Positions 12,849 to 25,740 are shown, numbered from the stretch's first letter. The stretch: DNA of 64,000 bases from Circinella minor (GCA_016758965.1 JAEPRB010000020.1:62001-126000), one strand, 5' to 3'. Translations and numbers: made by a program. The notes: a model not told the origin generated them from the sequence alone.

Positions 12849-14169
12849 TTGGTTTATCGTTATTATTTTGTCGTTTTTGATTCAGAAAGAAAGAAAAAAG
12901 GACAGGAAAGAATAGTTAAAAAAAACAATAGCAGTGAAAAAATTCCCTTCCAGCCTCCCATTTTTATAAACACAAAGAAAAAAAAAATATATATATTTTA
13001 AAGTTCCGCTTGGCAACAATTTAGGTATATTTTCTTTACTTCTTGCATTATTGTTTAGTTCGATTCGTCGAGTCTTAAAAAGTTTAATTGAAACATTTTT
13101 AGTTTTATTTAATTTATTGGTATTCGATCGATTTCATCCGCAATCATATGACATGGTTTCAATTCATATGTAAATCAAAACTATTATTATTATTATTATT
13201 ATTAAATATAACAAGTAGTACGCTACCAAATATTATCAGTGCGTATTTATATGTATCATTCATCATGAAGATATATATTCGATTGATTAATTGGTATTAC
13301 TTAGAGATATAATAGCAACAGTAGCCGCATTATTTCGTACAAAATTCAGAAAATACATTGTACTGGTTCATCAATCTTTACCCTTTACAGGATTCGTTGT
13401 TTCATGCTTGAAATGACTGGATAAAATCTATAGAAATCCCATGACAAGCTCCTTTGTTAAATACTGGATATGTTTTTAATATTGTTGGTCTCCAATTCCT
13501 TCCATATATGATTAAAATTATTGCTAATAGAATAACTCTCGAATAAATTAAATTGTAGAGTATTATTGTCGTAGATCTACCTATTCCCTTTTTATCATGG
13601 CCATTGATTGATAAATTTATTTGTCGTTCTTCTAGAAGTAGAGAATTGTTTTGGAGGGTAATTTATAAGGCTTCATTATGACTAAACTCTGAATTTCTTC
13701 GATAATTTTATCTCTACGCGCATTCATGCAAAATACTCGAGTTCCAGTTTTATTGGTCTTTAGTAAGTTTTGTTCGGATAAATAACATTTGAAACGAATC
13801 ATTTTCATCGCATGATTTTAATGTTATTATTCAACTGACGACCCTTCAAGCTCGATTATTTCTTAGTTTGAAATTCGAATGCTATTTACTATTGTCTAAA
13901 TCGTGTGTCATTATTAAACCGTAGCTTTTAATTGGCACAAGCATCGTATCCATTTGCAACATACCATAATACGTTATTAACAGATTTATTTATTAATGAA
14001 GAAAGATAGTTTATATTCAGGATTTGAGATATCAGTAGGAAACTCCGAAATTTGCAAATCCAACACTTATAGGTCGTACCTTTATATTTTTTTCTGATCG
14101 ATTGATTTAAACGAACATTGACATCCAAACCGATATAGGTTTCTTAATCCACATACAGCAACAAAGAAA
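12849..14169. other. Intergenic between SAP-domain gene and ash2
   Basis: About 1.3 kb with no intact gene. It contains an ATT trinucleotide run near 13,182-13,205. Minus-strand readings near 13,360-13,760 and 13,928-14,128 resemble decayed coding sequence full of stops (see the separate retroelement entry). It must also hold the divergent promoters of the two flanking genes. Confidence 0.6.
13360..13760 (-). pseudogene. Possible decayed non-LTR retroelement fragment
   Basis: On the minus strand the readable pieces include LEERQINLSINGHDKKGIG followed by a segment with NLIYSRVILLAIIL. The order (RQLSxxG..KG..., then NxLIxSRxW/V..LR) recalls the region C-terminal to the reverse-transcriptase core of fungal LINE elements. 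Stops interrupt every frame, and no YxDD box or endonuclease is visible. This is a pattern match by eye only and could be chance in AT-rich sequence. Confidence 0.22.
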
Positions 14170-16451
14170 ATGAGCCTTACGTGGAATGATACTTATACCG
14201 TCAATCTTGAACATCAATATTGTTATTGCGGTCAAGATAGAAACTTACTTGAGATCTCCCTTCAATGTCGCTGTAAGTGTCGCGTCATTCTTGTTTAACT
14301 TGGCAAATGCATCACAAACATGAAGCATTAATAAATGGACGTTTTCCAAAAAAAAAAAAAAATATGATTGTAATATGATTAGATTGTAAAAACTGGTTCC
14401 ATGCTGAATGTACTTCTGTCAGAGATCCACCTGATTTATTATTTACTACCAACTATGTCTTTGCTTGCACTAACTGTAATGACAATAATACTGAAAGCTT
14501 TGAACGAACCACAGCTGGCTGGAAAGATATATGCTCAACAACCATTGCCAACTTGATTCTTGAACAAATATTATTTCGAGTGGGTACAAATGATAAAGAA
14601 TTATTTGAAAGTAAAAATGCAGCATTAATGTTACAATGGAATCCGGAACAATACTTTTTTAACAAAAAGGAAATCATACCGTATGTTGATAAACATTGGC
14701 AAAGTATATGTACTGAACGCGTTCGCACGCCTACCTGGTAATAATCCATTTATTTTTATTATCATCATTTTTATTATTGTTAGTACTTGGGTTTATTTTG
14801 TTGACTAATTGATATTTTAGGTGGGCAACTTTGGGAAGTTGTCTTTATTCGTCTAAAGAAACCTTTACTGCACGAGACGAACGTCAACGATCAGCAGCAT
14901 CAGATTTTTGTTTAGCAGATGCTAACTTATGGCATGTCCGACCTGGTACGACACAAGTAAGTGTTAAAAAAAATTAGGAGAATTGATGCAGTTGAAGAAG
15001 AAACATTAATGTAATTAACACGTTGAATTGATGATAATAATAATAAGTCTAGTGGGAAAGCACCTGTATCAGCACCACGGATATCCAAAGAAAAACGTAA
15101 ATCACAAGATGTTGATTCAATTTTACCAGCAAGACCTGCTCCTGCACCACGCACAGACATACGGCGACGTTCAACGACACCTACTACTACACCATCACCT
15201 CGCGGACATTCACCCATTATACCGACCAACACATTAGCATCGGCATTTCCAAGCTCATCTGCTGCAACAGTTGATCATCCTTTCAATCGTTTTGGTTTTA
15301 AATATATCCCATGTAAATCATCTATACTTCCACATGTAGCATATCAACAAACTGATAATGAAGATACTCGTTGTCGAATAAGTATTACCGATAAAAGTCC
15401 CTACGTCTCTGTTGCTCAGGATGGTCTCACTGTTGCTACTGAAAAAGGATTTCGAATGTGCCGTGCCAATGTGGGTGTCAAAGAAGGAAATTGGTACTGG
15501 GAAGCTACTGTTCAAAATGCTCAAGGGAATAAAAGTGCAGATGGCGCTCATGTTCGTATTGGTTGGGTTAGGAGAGAAGGTAAAAAAAAAATCACACTTT
15601 TGAAAAATGATGAATTATAAAGTGTCTATATTTTTATTTGTTACTAAATCAATATTTTACAATGAATGAATAATAAACTATTTGTAGCATGCTTGAATGC
15701 ACCTGTTGGTTATGATGCTTATGGATATGGCTATCGAGACCGTACAGGTGAAAAAATGTTTTGTTCACGCGCAACAAAATTCGGAGAGCCTTTTGAAACG
15801 GGAGATGTAATTGGTCTTTATATTCGATTACCCCCCAAACAAAATACAGCATTCAAAAGCCCAGGAAGGAAACGGATTCCCATCGTCTTCAAGGAACATT
15901 TATGGTTTGAAGAAAAGGATTTCCGACCTAGCAAAGAAATGGAAGCTTTGGCAGATCCTTATAATAAACCATCCGACCTCGATTATCAACCTAAGATTAT
16001 ACCGGGGTCTTCAATTGTTGTATTCAAAAATGGTGTTTGTCAAGGTGAAATGTTTACGGATTTATTCGATTATGAAGACTTTGGGCGATTACCGGAAACA
16101 GTAACGGCTCGGAAGACAAAGAAGCGAAAGAAACAAAAAAAGGGTACAGATGAAACGCCTCGTATGCGGATGGAAAATGAAGAAGAATTTGAAAGTGGAG
16201 TACGACATCAACAATGGTCTCCAGATCCACCGATCGATGATGACGGAACGCTTGGTTATTATCCTGCTGTCAGTGTTTACAAGGGAGGTATGGTGTCCTG
16301 CAATTTTGGTCCTGAATTCCAATATCCACCGAAAATAGACGAGGATTGGAAACCTATGAGTCAACGATATGACGAGTATATGGCAGAAGAATCTATGTGG
16401 GATTTAATAGATGAAGTATCTAAATCATTACGAAAAACTACTATGGTATAA
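14170..16451 (+). CDS. ash2: COMPASS subunit Ash2 (histone H3K4 methylation)
   Basis: A 629-residue homologue of Ash2/Bre2, the SPRY subunit that with RbBP5-type partners activates Set1 methylation of H3K4 in the nucleus. Exons: 14170-14272, 14383-14737, 14821-14956, 15048-15579, 15688-16451. The N-terminus has an atypical PHD-like Cys/His pattern (CYCG, CRYCKNWFHAEC, then CTNC), followed by a winged-helix-like DNA-binding segment (LILEQILFRVG ... WWATLGSCLYSSKETF). A basic, Pro-rich linker leads to the SPRY domain (FNRFGFKYIPC, GNWYWEATV, HVRIGWVRREACLNAPVGYD, YGYRD). A Lys-rich insert (KTKKRKKQKK) and an acidic stretch interrupt the SPRY domain, as in family members; SPRY resumes with ISVYKGG-like AVSVYKGGMVSCNFGP. 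The acceptor at 15,047 rather than 15,052 is needed to keep frame. It converges with the sulfotransferase gene, 177 bp apart. Confidence 0.93.
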
Positions 16452-16628
16452 TAATACTTATAATTTTGTAGCATGATTACCCTTTTAGTTAGTTATGTTC
16501 TATAATAAACACTACACATATCCACATATAATACTTATGTATATACATATTTACAAACAACATTTGTTCACTCAACATTGAAATTGTTTTTTCAAATCAA
16601 CTACATTTTTTTTTATTAAAATTGGGTT

Positions 16629-17476
16629 TTACTCTTTCAAGTTAATCTTAAGAAATCCTGGCATATTTGCACTCATTTCACTGGTTGAATTAGATCGTGG
16701 ATACGGTTCAGGAGGCACAGGCTTATCAAGAAATTCACATATCTTTTCCCATCCAATTCCTTCATCCAAGTTCAAAACTAATAGTCGATCTTTTGGTACA
16801 TATTCTTTCACCCAAGCGTTGTGTGCTTTATATTTTGCCTTAACTTTTTCCGGTTCGTTGGTATATTCATTGTTGAGAAATGCTCCATCTAACCATATTT
16901 TTCGAGTCAAACGATGAACAGCTTGGCCATACTCAGTATAAGGACTCATGTCTACTGTGTTATATTCTAAAATCGTATTCTTGACCGATTTGTACCATTT
17001 TTCCACATCTCGTTCAATAAGGATTACTTTAGCATCAGGATATTTCTCCATAAGTGGTTTCACAAAACACACAGTAGGACTACATAAATATAAACATACA
17101 TATATATTGTTAGGCAATAGTGGACGCTATCAATACGATACATAAATATAAGTGTGTTGCATAATATACTACATACCTATCTACAGCTGCGTCCCAACCC
17201 TCATAAATGTAATCCCAATCAATATCTTTTTCAGGATGGTCCCATGCTTCTTCAAAGAGTTCGGGTTTACCGCCACCATCAATCATATTAATCATATGAT
17301 GTGTATTGTAGCTATAGCAAAAATATGAAGATAAATTAATTTTAGGAATTATGTAGGTTTGAGAAATCAAAGAATAGAATCTTTTTCTTTATGTACCCTA
17401 ACATATTCAGAGCAACTCGTAAACTATTAGTTCCGTTACGACTATAGGCAGCTCCTATAACTTTCAATGGAGCCAT
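16629..17476 (-). CDS. Sulfotransferase-family protein (P-loop, fungal small type)
   Basis: A 221-residue protein of the sulfotransferase/NAD-epimerase-like family common in fungi; substrate unknown. Exons: 17476-17397, 17311-17177, 17079-16629. The N-terminal GAAYSRNGTNSLRVAL matches the PAPS 5'-phosphosulfate loop (family form G-x-G-R-T-G-T-x-S-L). The sequence continues with YEGWDAAVDSPTVCFVKPL, then YPDAKVILIERDVEKWYKSV, the typical 3'-phosphate-binding strand with Arg and the W-x-x-S/V helix. Near the end are LVLNLDEGIGWEKICEFLDKPVP, which is also family-typical, and a short tail. It lacks the C-terminal extension seen in larger relatives. No signal peptide is seen, so it is probably cytosolic. 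It starts about 1.5 kb from the divergent eIF2D gene. Confidence 0.85.
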
Positions 17477-18941
17477 TTTTTTTCTGAAGAAATGAATGGA
17501 GGAACGTAGAAAGAGAGAAGAAAAATATTGAATTTGATTTACTAGTACTTAAATACGATGTGCTGTCGTCAGCATGATAGCCTCAGCCTCCATCGTGGGT
17601 ACAAACTTTATTTATCAAATGTTAATTATGTGATCTTGGTCATTATATAGGGTATAGTTTGCAGAGTGCTCAATTAATACTTTTTTCGTTTTACTCGATG
17701 TACAACAAGATGATACTATACAGCTGAGTTGCAACGCCAGAATGATATTAAAACGAATGGATTTTATTTTACTATAAATAAACAGACGTAACCTATTACA
17801 AAAATTGTTTTATAATAAATAACTTCCAACCTCTTTAATTGCATAATATGGCGCAAGATATTTATCTGTGTAACAGGGGAAAGTGTTGAAAAACAAAATG
17901 CGAATTATGACATCATTTCTTCTCGTATAGTGAGAAAAAAACTAAAAAGGAAGGCCCATGAAGGCGAGTTGCTCTTCAAGTATGATCAGAAATTCATCAC
18001 CAAGCGCAGAGAAGTCTGGTGAAAAACAAAATTTTCCGACAATCTCATATAAGCTTTATGTTGTATACGTAACCGTTATCCTAAAGATAGATAATATATG
18101 TTAGGCAGTCACCTCTCTTATTCACTGTTTGTACCATGATATATCTTAATTTTTAACGTAAATAGATACAGAAGTACAATGTGTAAACAACCGTATGATG
18201 AAGGCCTCGCTGGGATCGAACGGAGAACCATTTAGAATTGCTTGACTTGTGGTACTATAGAAGATTCTTTCGCTACAGTCATCAGAATAATTACAATAAA
18301 TAAGCTGGAGAAGAAAGATTACCAGCTGTCAATATTATTTTCGGGGTCATGTTTGATTAAGCGAAAATTCGATAGCAATTGACTACTACACATGATCTCA
18401 CAGTTTATATATAGCTGGGCTTTTAGTATATTTAGGGCTTATACTCTTTTCTTTTCGATCTCCTTTTGTTACTGAGGCACCAGCCGTTCTACATTCGTGG
18501 ATGACAAGTATATTTGCCTTATCTTCCCCGCCAGTAAATTATACAATGTTATTGTCGATCAACTTGAGCAAAAACAAGGTAAATATGATGATAGAGTTTA
18601 TTTTAGTTGCTCGGAACATGAATAGAGCGCGTTGCATGTGTACAATACCACATTATATACATATTATTTTCATATGTTATATGCTTATGATCTTTATTTT
18701 GGATACTTAATGGATAGAATTAACCTCAATAATAATATAGTATTTTGAATCAGATGAGACCCGTCGCCTAGGCTTCCAAGTATGAATCCTATCAGTGATC
18801 CTAATAAATTAAATTAAAAAAAAAAGGCCTATCACGAAAACGTCACTACTGGTTTAAAGCGCGTTTTTCTTCAGCATTAATCACCGCAGCTAGCCTTCTA
18901 TATACTTCTTGCCCTCAACCTTATAAAGTAACCCCCAAGGA
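17477..18941. other. Divergent intergenic region, sulfotransferase / eIF2D
   Basis: About 1.5 kb without an intact gene. A minus-strand tRNA-B-box-like string (GTTCGATCCCA, near 18,213-18,224) is present but no cloverleaf forms around it. Otherwise I see only AT-rich sequence expected to hold the two promoters. Confidence 0.6.
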
Positions 18942-21449
18942 ATGTTCAAAAAACCACCTGCTGCAGTTAAATCATTTAGTCCACTACGATCTTCTGATCG
19001 ACGACGATTTCAAAATGAAGCTTATGAAGCTTTTCCTCATTTAAAAGAAAAATGTACACAAGAAGGTGCTTCACCACTTATGCCAGATCCTTTACAAGGT
19101 GCCAAATTTAAATCACATATTAACGAGAATGGTTTTATATATGTTGCTGATGGAAAGCCTTTATGGTTGAAACTTGAGAATCGTACACAACCCGTTGTAC
19201 CAACAGGTAAAAATAATAATAAAAGGACAATAACGTTGGTATAGATAAACTAAGACCCTAAAATTAATAATATGTTAATATATAGTTTATACACTCTGGC
19301 AACACCCTGATACTTTACCATTATTATATACTTGGGGTCCAGTTATTCATAGATTGACAGAAGGAGCAGGTTGGTTTATAAATATAATTATATTCTCTTA
19401 AACAAAGATGATTTATGGGGTAGTAATAAATCAACTCTTTTTCTCTCTCTCCTCTTTTAACATGCTACTATTTAGATTTGATGATCCCTGGATTGGTATT
19501 AGGTCCTGAAGGTAAACTTCCTGATCTTAAAGTAGGCGATTTGGTAGCAATCACTATTAAAGGATATCCGTATGTAATTTTTTATTAATTTTATTTTTGC
19601 CAGTAAAGTATATTTCGAAATGAATAATAACAACAATCAAAATATAGATATCCTTTGGCTGTCGGAACAATGACATTGCCAACAAGTGAAATTCGGGTTC
19701 GATCAGGAATGAAAGGAAAAGCAGTCCACATTATTCACGTATATCGAGATTTCTTGTGGGCAATGGGTGATAAATCAGACCCACCTGAGATAGTTGATAT
19801 TTCTGGTGATGGTGATGAGGAATATACTGATGATGAAGAAGGACACGAAAACAATAACAAGGAAAATGTATCACAAAACCACAGTTCATCCCCCACTGCT
19901 GCTACTAAGGAAACGTCTAATGTAGAGAAAACTAATGATAATAAAGAAGAGAAACCAAAATTATCAACGGAAGGTAATGTATTTATATTTATATGTATCA
20001 TTGATCAATACAATTATAGGGGAGGCAGAAGAAGGAAGGAAAATGAAAAAATTATTAATGTAAGTTTATGTTGATAAATTATAGAGACCGATAATGTTCT
20101 TCAAACTGCATTACTACAAGCGCTCAAATTCAAAATGACACCAGAGAATGCACAAAGTCAATTACCTATATCAGCATCCGCTCTTTATTCGACCTATATT
20201 TTACCTAGTAGACCACGTGGGCGAGGATCTGATGCTGATATCAAAGGATCGAGTTGGAAAAAGGTTCAAAAGTTTTTGAAGATAATGGAAAAGAACAAAC
20301 TCCTGAAAGTAAAAGAGCAGCGTGGCGAAATGATGGTTACTTCTGTTAATTGGACGCATGAAAGGTAATAAATAATAATATTTAATTAATGATGTATTAA
20401 AGATCTCGACTAAATTATTATGTATAGTTTACAAAATCATGATTCATATAAGACGGTGGGGACAATTAATTCATCAGCACAACAGCAGAATTCTACTAAT
20501 TCACATAACAATACTGATAAAACTCAAAGTAATAATAATGTGTCTTCATCTTCTGGTGGTTCTTCACAAGGACAAATTGAAGTACAAGATGTTTTCAAAC
20601 CACATGGAAATCCAGTACATATATTTTTTGAAGCAGCAAAACAAAGTAAGGAAGAATTATATACACCTGCTGAAATCCGCAATATTGTAATGGGATATAT
20701 CAAGGAAAATAACTTGGCAAGTCCTCGAAATCAAAAGTAAGTAAATAGATCACATAGTAGGATAAGTGTTAAGATGTTAGTAGGACTTATTTTTTGATTA
20801 ATGGTGGATCTATAAATATAGGTTGGTTTTACTTGACCCAATTTTGCAAGACGCAGTATTAAAAAAGAACGAGACAAAGGATACTCTTACACGAGAAGTT
20901 ATTGTAGAAAGGTAATAATAACAATAATACAAAGAGAATACCATTTTATATAATCCATGACTCACTTGGTGGATTATTTCAATAGACTTCGAGAAAAAAT
21001 GCAACCTTTCCATGTGGTCACTTTGCCTGGCAAAGATCCAGCATTGCGTAAAGGTGCTCCTGTACCTATTCAAGTAACACAAGAAATACGACAAGGACGT
21101 AAGACAATTACTAAAGTGGTGGGTGTCGAACGCTTTGAACTTGATGTTGGTGATCTTTGTAAAGAGTTGACAAAATTATGTGCAAGTAGTGCAACACGTA
21201 AGTCCATTATTAATTAAATATAACAATGCCCGAACAACAAATGAAAAAAAAAGTAACCAAATTATTATCAATACTACTACTATAGACAACCCTCTTGCTG
21301 GTACAAGTCCAAAGAATCCTGTACAAGAAATCATGGTACAAGGTCCGCAAATCAAGCATGTTTGTACTCTTTTAGGAAATAAAGGTGTTCCCAAACGATT
21401 GATTGCGACAGATGATAAAACTTCAAAAAAGGGCAAAGGAAAGAAATAA
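18942..21449 (+). CDS. Translation factor eIF2D (ligatin/Tma64)
   Basis: eIF2D binds the 40S P-site, delivers or removes tRNA independently of GTP, and helps recycle post-termination subunits. Nine exons: 18942-19206, 19286-19369, 19476-19569, 19648-19973, 20085-20364, 20428-20736, 20822-20911, 20986-21197, 21286-21449. Start: MFKKPPAAVKSFSPLRSSDR, the usual family beginning. Domains in order: DUF1947-like N-terminal lobe, PUA domain (LMIPGLVLGPEGKLPDLKVGDLVAI ... YPLAVGTM), acidic low-complexity linker, winged-helix (KGSSWKKVQKFLKIMEK), SWIB/MDM2-like segment with YTPAEIRNIVMGYIKENNL, and a C-terminal SUI1 domain ending PQIKHVCTLLGNKGVPKRLI, before a Lys-rich tail. All parts are present with intact frames. 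Its stop lies only 33 bp from that of the convergent TRAPPC5 gene, so the 3' UTRs must overlap. Confidence 0.93.
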
Positions 21450-21482
21450 TAATAAAAAAAATATGTTTTTTTTTTCCCTTTT

Positions 21483-22435
21483 TTACTTTAATAATTCTTC
21501 GCGTTGCAATATTTCTTTATCTAATTTGATCAACACAGTTGTTCGTTGTGGGAATCCATCAATAGGTACAGTATGTGCAGTAACTCTTGAAGGCTATATA
21601 TAAATTGAAAAAATTAAATTATTATTTTCTTTTTTCTTTTAACCCGGCTTTTTTTTCTTATCAACGCAAAAATATACTTACAAACTGACAACCATCTAAT
21701 ACTGCTTCGACAATACCAGCTACAAATGCATTGCAATTTAACTGCGACAATTCTTTAGGAACAGAGATATATCTGCTAAGAATGGGCTCATTATCTGAAA
21801 TCATATCTACACAGATAAAAATACATCCCAGCTTTTTATTAGTTTTCGCTTCGTACAGTATGTAAATAATAGTATCTTACATTCATCTTCATTTTCGGTA
21901 CTCTTTTCTAACGAATCAGCCTGCTTCCCAAATAATGCCTTCCATACTACACTATGAATAAAGTACAAAACCCCTAATACTCGTGTTTCACGCTTCGCGG
22001 TCTTTTCACGCCAGACAAGTAATTCAAGCATCCTTGTGCCGACACGATATCCAAACTCGTTAAGTCTTTGTTTTTTTGAAATATCAATTTGTTAAAAAAA
22101 ATATACCTTTCTTAAGCGATATAAGTTTCTTGTTCCTTGTCAATAAACTTACTTGCGTTCTAGATCTTGAATACCATTAACTCGTTTTTGTGTATATTGG
22201 AGCATCTCAGAAAAGAGGAACGTTTGTGCACTTAAACTGACCTTGAATGAATTCAGGTGGGTTAACACATATGATATTATATAAACGTGATGTGGTTCGA
22301 TTGAAGAATTTACATTACCTCTGTGCCTCTCGTTTTATTGAGATTCCTTTCGAGAATACTTTTGGCACGAGCCATTCGTTGTTCACTATACATTGTTGAG
22401 GTGGTTGATGCCCTTGAAGGCGAATTGGTCGACAT
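21483..22435 (-). CDS. trs31: TRAPP complex subunit TRAPPC5 / Trs31
   Basis: A core subunit of the TRAPP complexes, which act as Ypt1/Rab1 exchange factors and tether vesicles in ER-Golgi and later traffic. Five exons are read: 22435-22319, then a segment starting at [38 protein letters not shown] through [32 protein letters not shown], and a final exon [20 protein letters not shown]. These match the Bet3/Trs31 fold order: N-terminal helix, GYRVG turn, the YMI-N-EP strand, and the [16 protein letters not shown] helix that carries the family Cys. The end ILQREELLK is as in homologues. There is a short Ser/Thr N-terminal extension. It is cytosolic and peripheral at Golgi membranes by family knowledge. 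About 595 bp of divergent intergenic DNA separates it from the nucleoporin. Confidence 0.92.
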
Positions 22436-23030
22436 TTTTTTTTATGTAAAGTTGTAAGCGGGAATGAAAAAATATAAAGTGGAAAGCTAGCAAACTGTAC
22501 ACGAAAAAATTACCAAAAAGGAGATAGGCTGTCGCATTTCTATAACAACAAGCTCCATACTTCTTATTCATCACATACACCATGTATCATAGCAAACGCT
22601 AAAGTACAATAAAAACATACAACAACGGTTTCCAAACAACCATCGAAACTTTTGAATAATTGATTATATGTATTTAAGAGAAGGTGTTGTATTGAATCTT
22701 TTTTCTATAGCCCTTCTTTCTTAAGATTATAGGTAAAAGTAGCCCTACAAGGTTTATGAAAACAGCTCTCCTATTAAAATAACAGATCTAATATGTAGAT
22801 GTATATGTGGATATTGATATTCATCTTGAAATAGCACGCGCGAATCATTGATGTCAAGAGACCTTCGTGTCAACCATATAAAAAGTCAGTTAGTAACGGA
22901 GGAGCAATCTGAACCAGTAACCAAATTTTCAAAAGTCAGTATGCTTTTTTTTCCCTCTTTTCTTTCTTGGTTCAACAAAGACGCGTTTTTTACTACAAAA
23001 TCGAATCGCGGCAGTTTATTATAAACAACC
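22436..23030. other. Divergent promoter region, trs31 / nucleoporin
   Basis: About 600 bp with no gene visible. It contains pyrimidine-rich T/C tracts just upstream of the nucleoporin start (22,946-22,970). It is presumably shared regulatory DNA. Confidence 0.6.
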
Positions 23031-23602
23031 ATGAAAAATTCACAATTTGTTTGTACTTCATTACAGCCTTTATCTAGCGATGCTATACAATATACTGTAG
23101 CTTACAATTCAGAAAACAGCCCCAACGACTATTCGATCAAACCTCGAGTAGCATTGCATCTTGCGAATAACCTTTTGATCCATGCGCAGCTGACAGAAAA
23201 TAACAAAACACTCGAGTTACGACCATATACTTTAACAAAATCAACGCAAACAATACTATCACCAGTCAAGATCAAATATCCAACCTCGATTGTGTCTCCC
23301 ATTGTGTTCGTAGATAATAATGACGACGAGTTATATTGTTGGTTGATTTCTCAAGATAATCATATAATTCGACACCGATTTACATTAAGCAAGTTGTTTA
23401 ATACCAGGGAGAAAGACGAAGAATTTGTTGTTGTAAGACCATTACCAATAGCCCCCAATATCAAATACTCGTCACTTTCAGCAACTCCACATGGTATAGC
23501 TACTGTAGGATTTGTCGATGGATCTGTTATTCATTTTCAAGAGGGTGACAAACTATTCCCCTCATCATCCTATCAAGTAGATATTGTTGATAAAGGTAAG
23601 AG

Positions 23603-23657
<55 letters not shown>

Positions 23658-25740
23658 GTGTGTGAAACGATGAAATGAAGATAGAATTCCAATATTAATT
23701 TTTATTGTTATTGTTGATCTTGTGGGTGTATATAGAAGATCCGCGTCTCTGCTCATATAAACTACATGGAACTACAAGCTTCCCATTACTGAAATATTTG
23801 AACACTGTAACTCGGCACGCATTGAAATGGGATATTGATGAAGAAGGAACAAGTACACAAGCGCGCACAACAGTATTGTCATCATCACATAATAAAGATG
23901 CAACAGTGGGTATACGACGTGATCACCGACTTGTTAGTTGGACATGGACCAATGGTGGACTGAGACGATCGTTATTAGAATTACCACAATTTGACAGTAA
24001 TGGGAAGTTGGTGGATCCGGAGGAACAAGATATGACATATCAATTACCTGGCAGTTTTACACCAAGAAATCAAGCAAAGAAGCAAGGAGGAGGGGAATTT
24101 CACCAACAAAAGGATGGGCATGCTTATGACGTTAAAATCCTTGCACAACATCAAGATGATAATGAAAACAGTTATAGAACAGTTGCTTATATCGATACAC
24201 AAAACGAACCTTTTTTTGCAATCTATGATACCAAGAAAAGATCCGAAACCGCAGTATTATCCGCTATTATTATTGCACCAAAACTTTCAACGGGACAATT
24301 CCTTGGATTTAATGCTTCTCTTACGGAAAACAACACATTAAGATTATGGACAATTTGGCAAGAGGCAAAAACGGTATTTGTCATGTCAGCAACAATTAAC
24401 TTATTATCAAAAATGGCAACAAATGATAAGCACAACATCATCCGTCATAGTGGTTGGATAACAGACTCAATCGATACAGGGGCCAATGACCGAGCCGTTA
24501 TTGATACGTGGATTGTAGATAACAAAAACATGTTAATTGGTGCGTCAGATCAAATACAAACTATACGATCTCTAGATAGATTGGAGGATTTACATTATCA
24601 TCACAGTGACGAAGATGACAACTCCGTTGCAAAAGCTGTATCAACGCTTGGTAAGATGTCAATAAGCATTGATTCGAACATTCGATCAAAATTGGAAACC
24701 TGTTTGCGTGACAGCTTCTCCAAACCGTCATGCGATACAACTGAATTTTATACAACACAAATCAAAGCCAATCAAGCATTGAATATCTTAGCATCATTCC
24801 CAAAAATCGACAAGTCTTCCGTGACATCCATTCTCCAATTACTAAAAGACGAAACACAACGACAGCAAATCAACGATGAAAATGCACAACAAGCCAGTAA
24901 AATGACAACGTCATTAATAATACAAGCGATTGTGAGTATAATCACAAACCGCTACAACATTTTGTTTTGCTTATTTCTTGTTCTATGCGGGCATGAAAAT
25001 ACATTCAAGGATGAATTACTAACAATTCGGGAACAACTACGAAGCCTTGACTCATTAAGATGGATTCCGGGACCCGTATTTGAACGATTGGTTGAACCAC
25101 TAGTTGTTCAAGAAAATGCGCGGTTGGACGTGGGATCAGCTGCTTATTATGCACTATCAAAAGCAAGTGATGTGATTGAAAACTGCGACACCCTGGCAAG
25201 AGTAGGCGAAGCAGATGTAGCATTGGATATGGCACGTATGTTTTTAGACATAACAGCGGGTGATTGTGAACAAGGTAAAAAAGGTGAAATACTTCGTACT
25301 GTCAAATTCCGAAGTGCATTAGCCAATCATGATTTTAACGGTGCTATTGATATCCTTTCAAGAATGACGAATGAAAAGGAACAAGGAAAATTACTGGAAA
25401 ATTTGGTGGATCAAGCATATAATGATGAAGAATACCAAACCATTTGCAATTTATCACTCCAACCTCAAGTTGTGGGAAACATTATTCAAGATCGTGCTAG
25501 TAAACAAGTTTCCGTCTCAAAACGATTAAGCTGGTGGCAAGTTGGATATTCTTATTTCACATTTACAAAGGAGACTGAAATAGGTAATTTTTTTTTCAAT
25601 CTTAAGGCACTGTGGCCACCATATATAACATCATCAGGACTAATTGTAATTTCTTGTATTATCTAGCGAATAAGTGCATGACTGAACATTTGAAACTAAT
25701 TGGATCTACCGATGAACCCCTGAAACAATTTTTTGCCTAA
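23031..25740 (+). CDS. Nucleoporin, Nup120/Nup160-like
   Basis: A predicted scaffold nucleoporin of the Y-complex (Nup84/Nup107 complex), 828 residues. Exons: 23031-23595, 23736-25583, 25667-25740. The N-terminal half reads as a WD-like propeller: IVSPIVFVDNNDDELYCWLI, GIATVGFVDGSVIHFQEGD, then TVGIRRDHRLVSWTWTNGG, the family's equivalent of the 'disk-K-LR-WS' blade. The C-terminal half is helical with ARLDVGSAAYYALSKASDV and KFRSALANHDFNGAIDILSRM, repeat-like alpha-solenoid segments. The last exon gives only ANKCMTEHLKLIG and a short tail, making the protein shorter than yeast Nup120 (about 1,040) or human NUP160 (about 1,440). Either the C-terminal domain is lost or further exons were missed. 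The assignment rests on blade order and could be confused with Nup133. A TA/TG microsatellite fills intron 1. Confidence 0.62.
23601..23664. repeat. (TA)n(TG)n microsatellite
   Basis: A compound dinucleotide repeat, TA units followed by TG units with one CG interruption, lies inside the first intron of the nucleoporin gene, just after its donor site. Confidence 0.95.

Noticed and set aside
18190..18285. tRNA-like string (minus strand GTTCGATCCCAGCG, B-box-like)
   Set aside because: No matching T-stem, acceptor stem or anticodon arm can be formed; at best a degenerate tRNA remnant.
19971..20074. Extension of the eIF2D exon past 19,973 (FIFICIIDQYNYRG...)
   Set aside because: Reading through the donor gives nonsense and a stop; splicing to 20,085 restores the family sequence.
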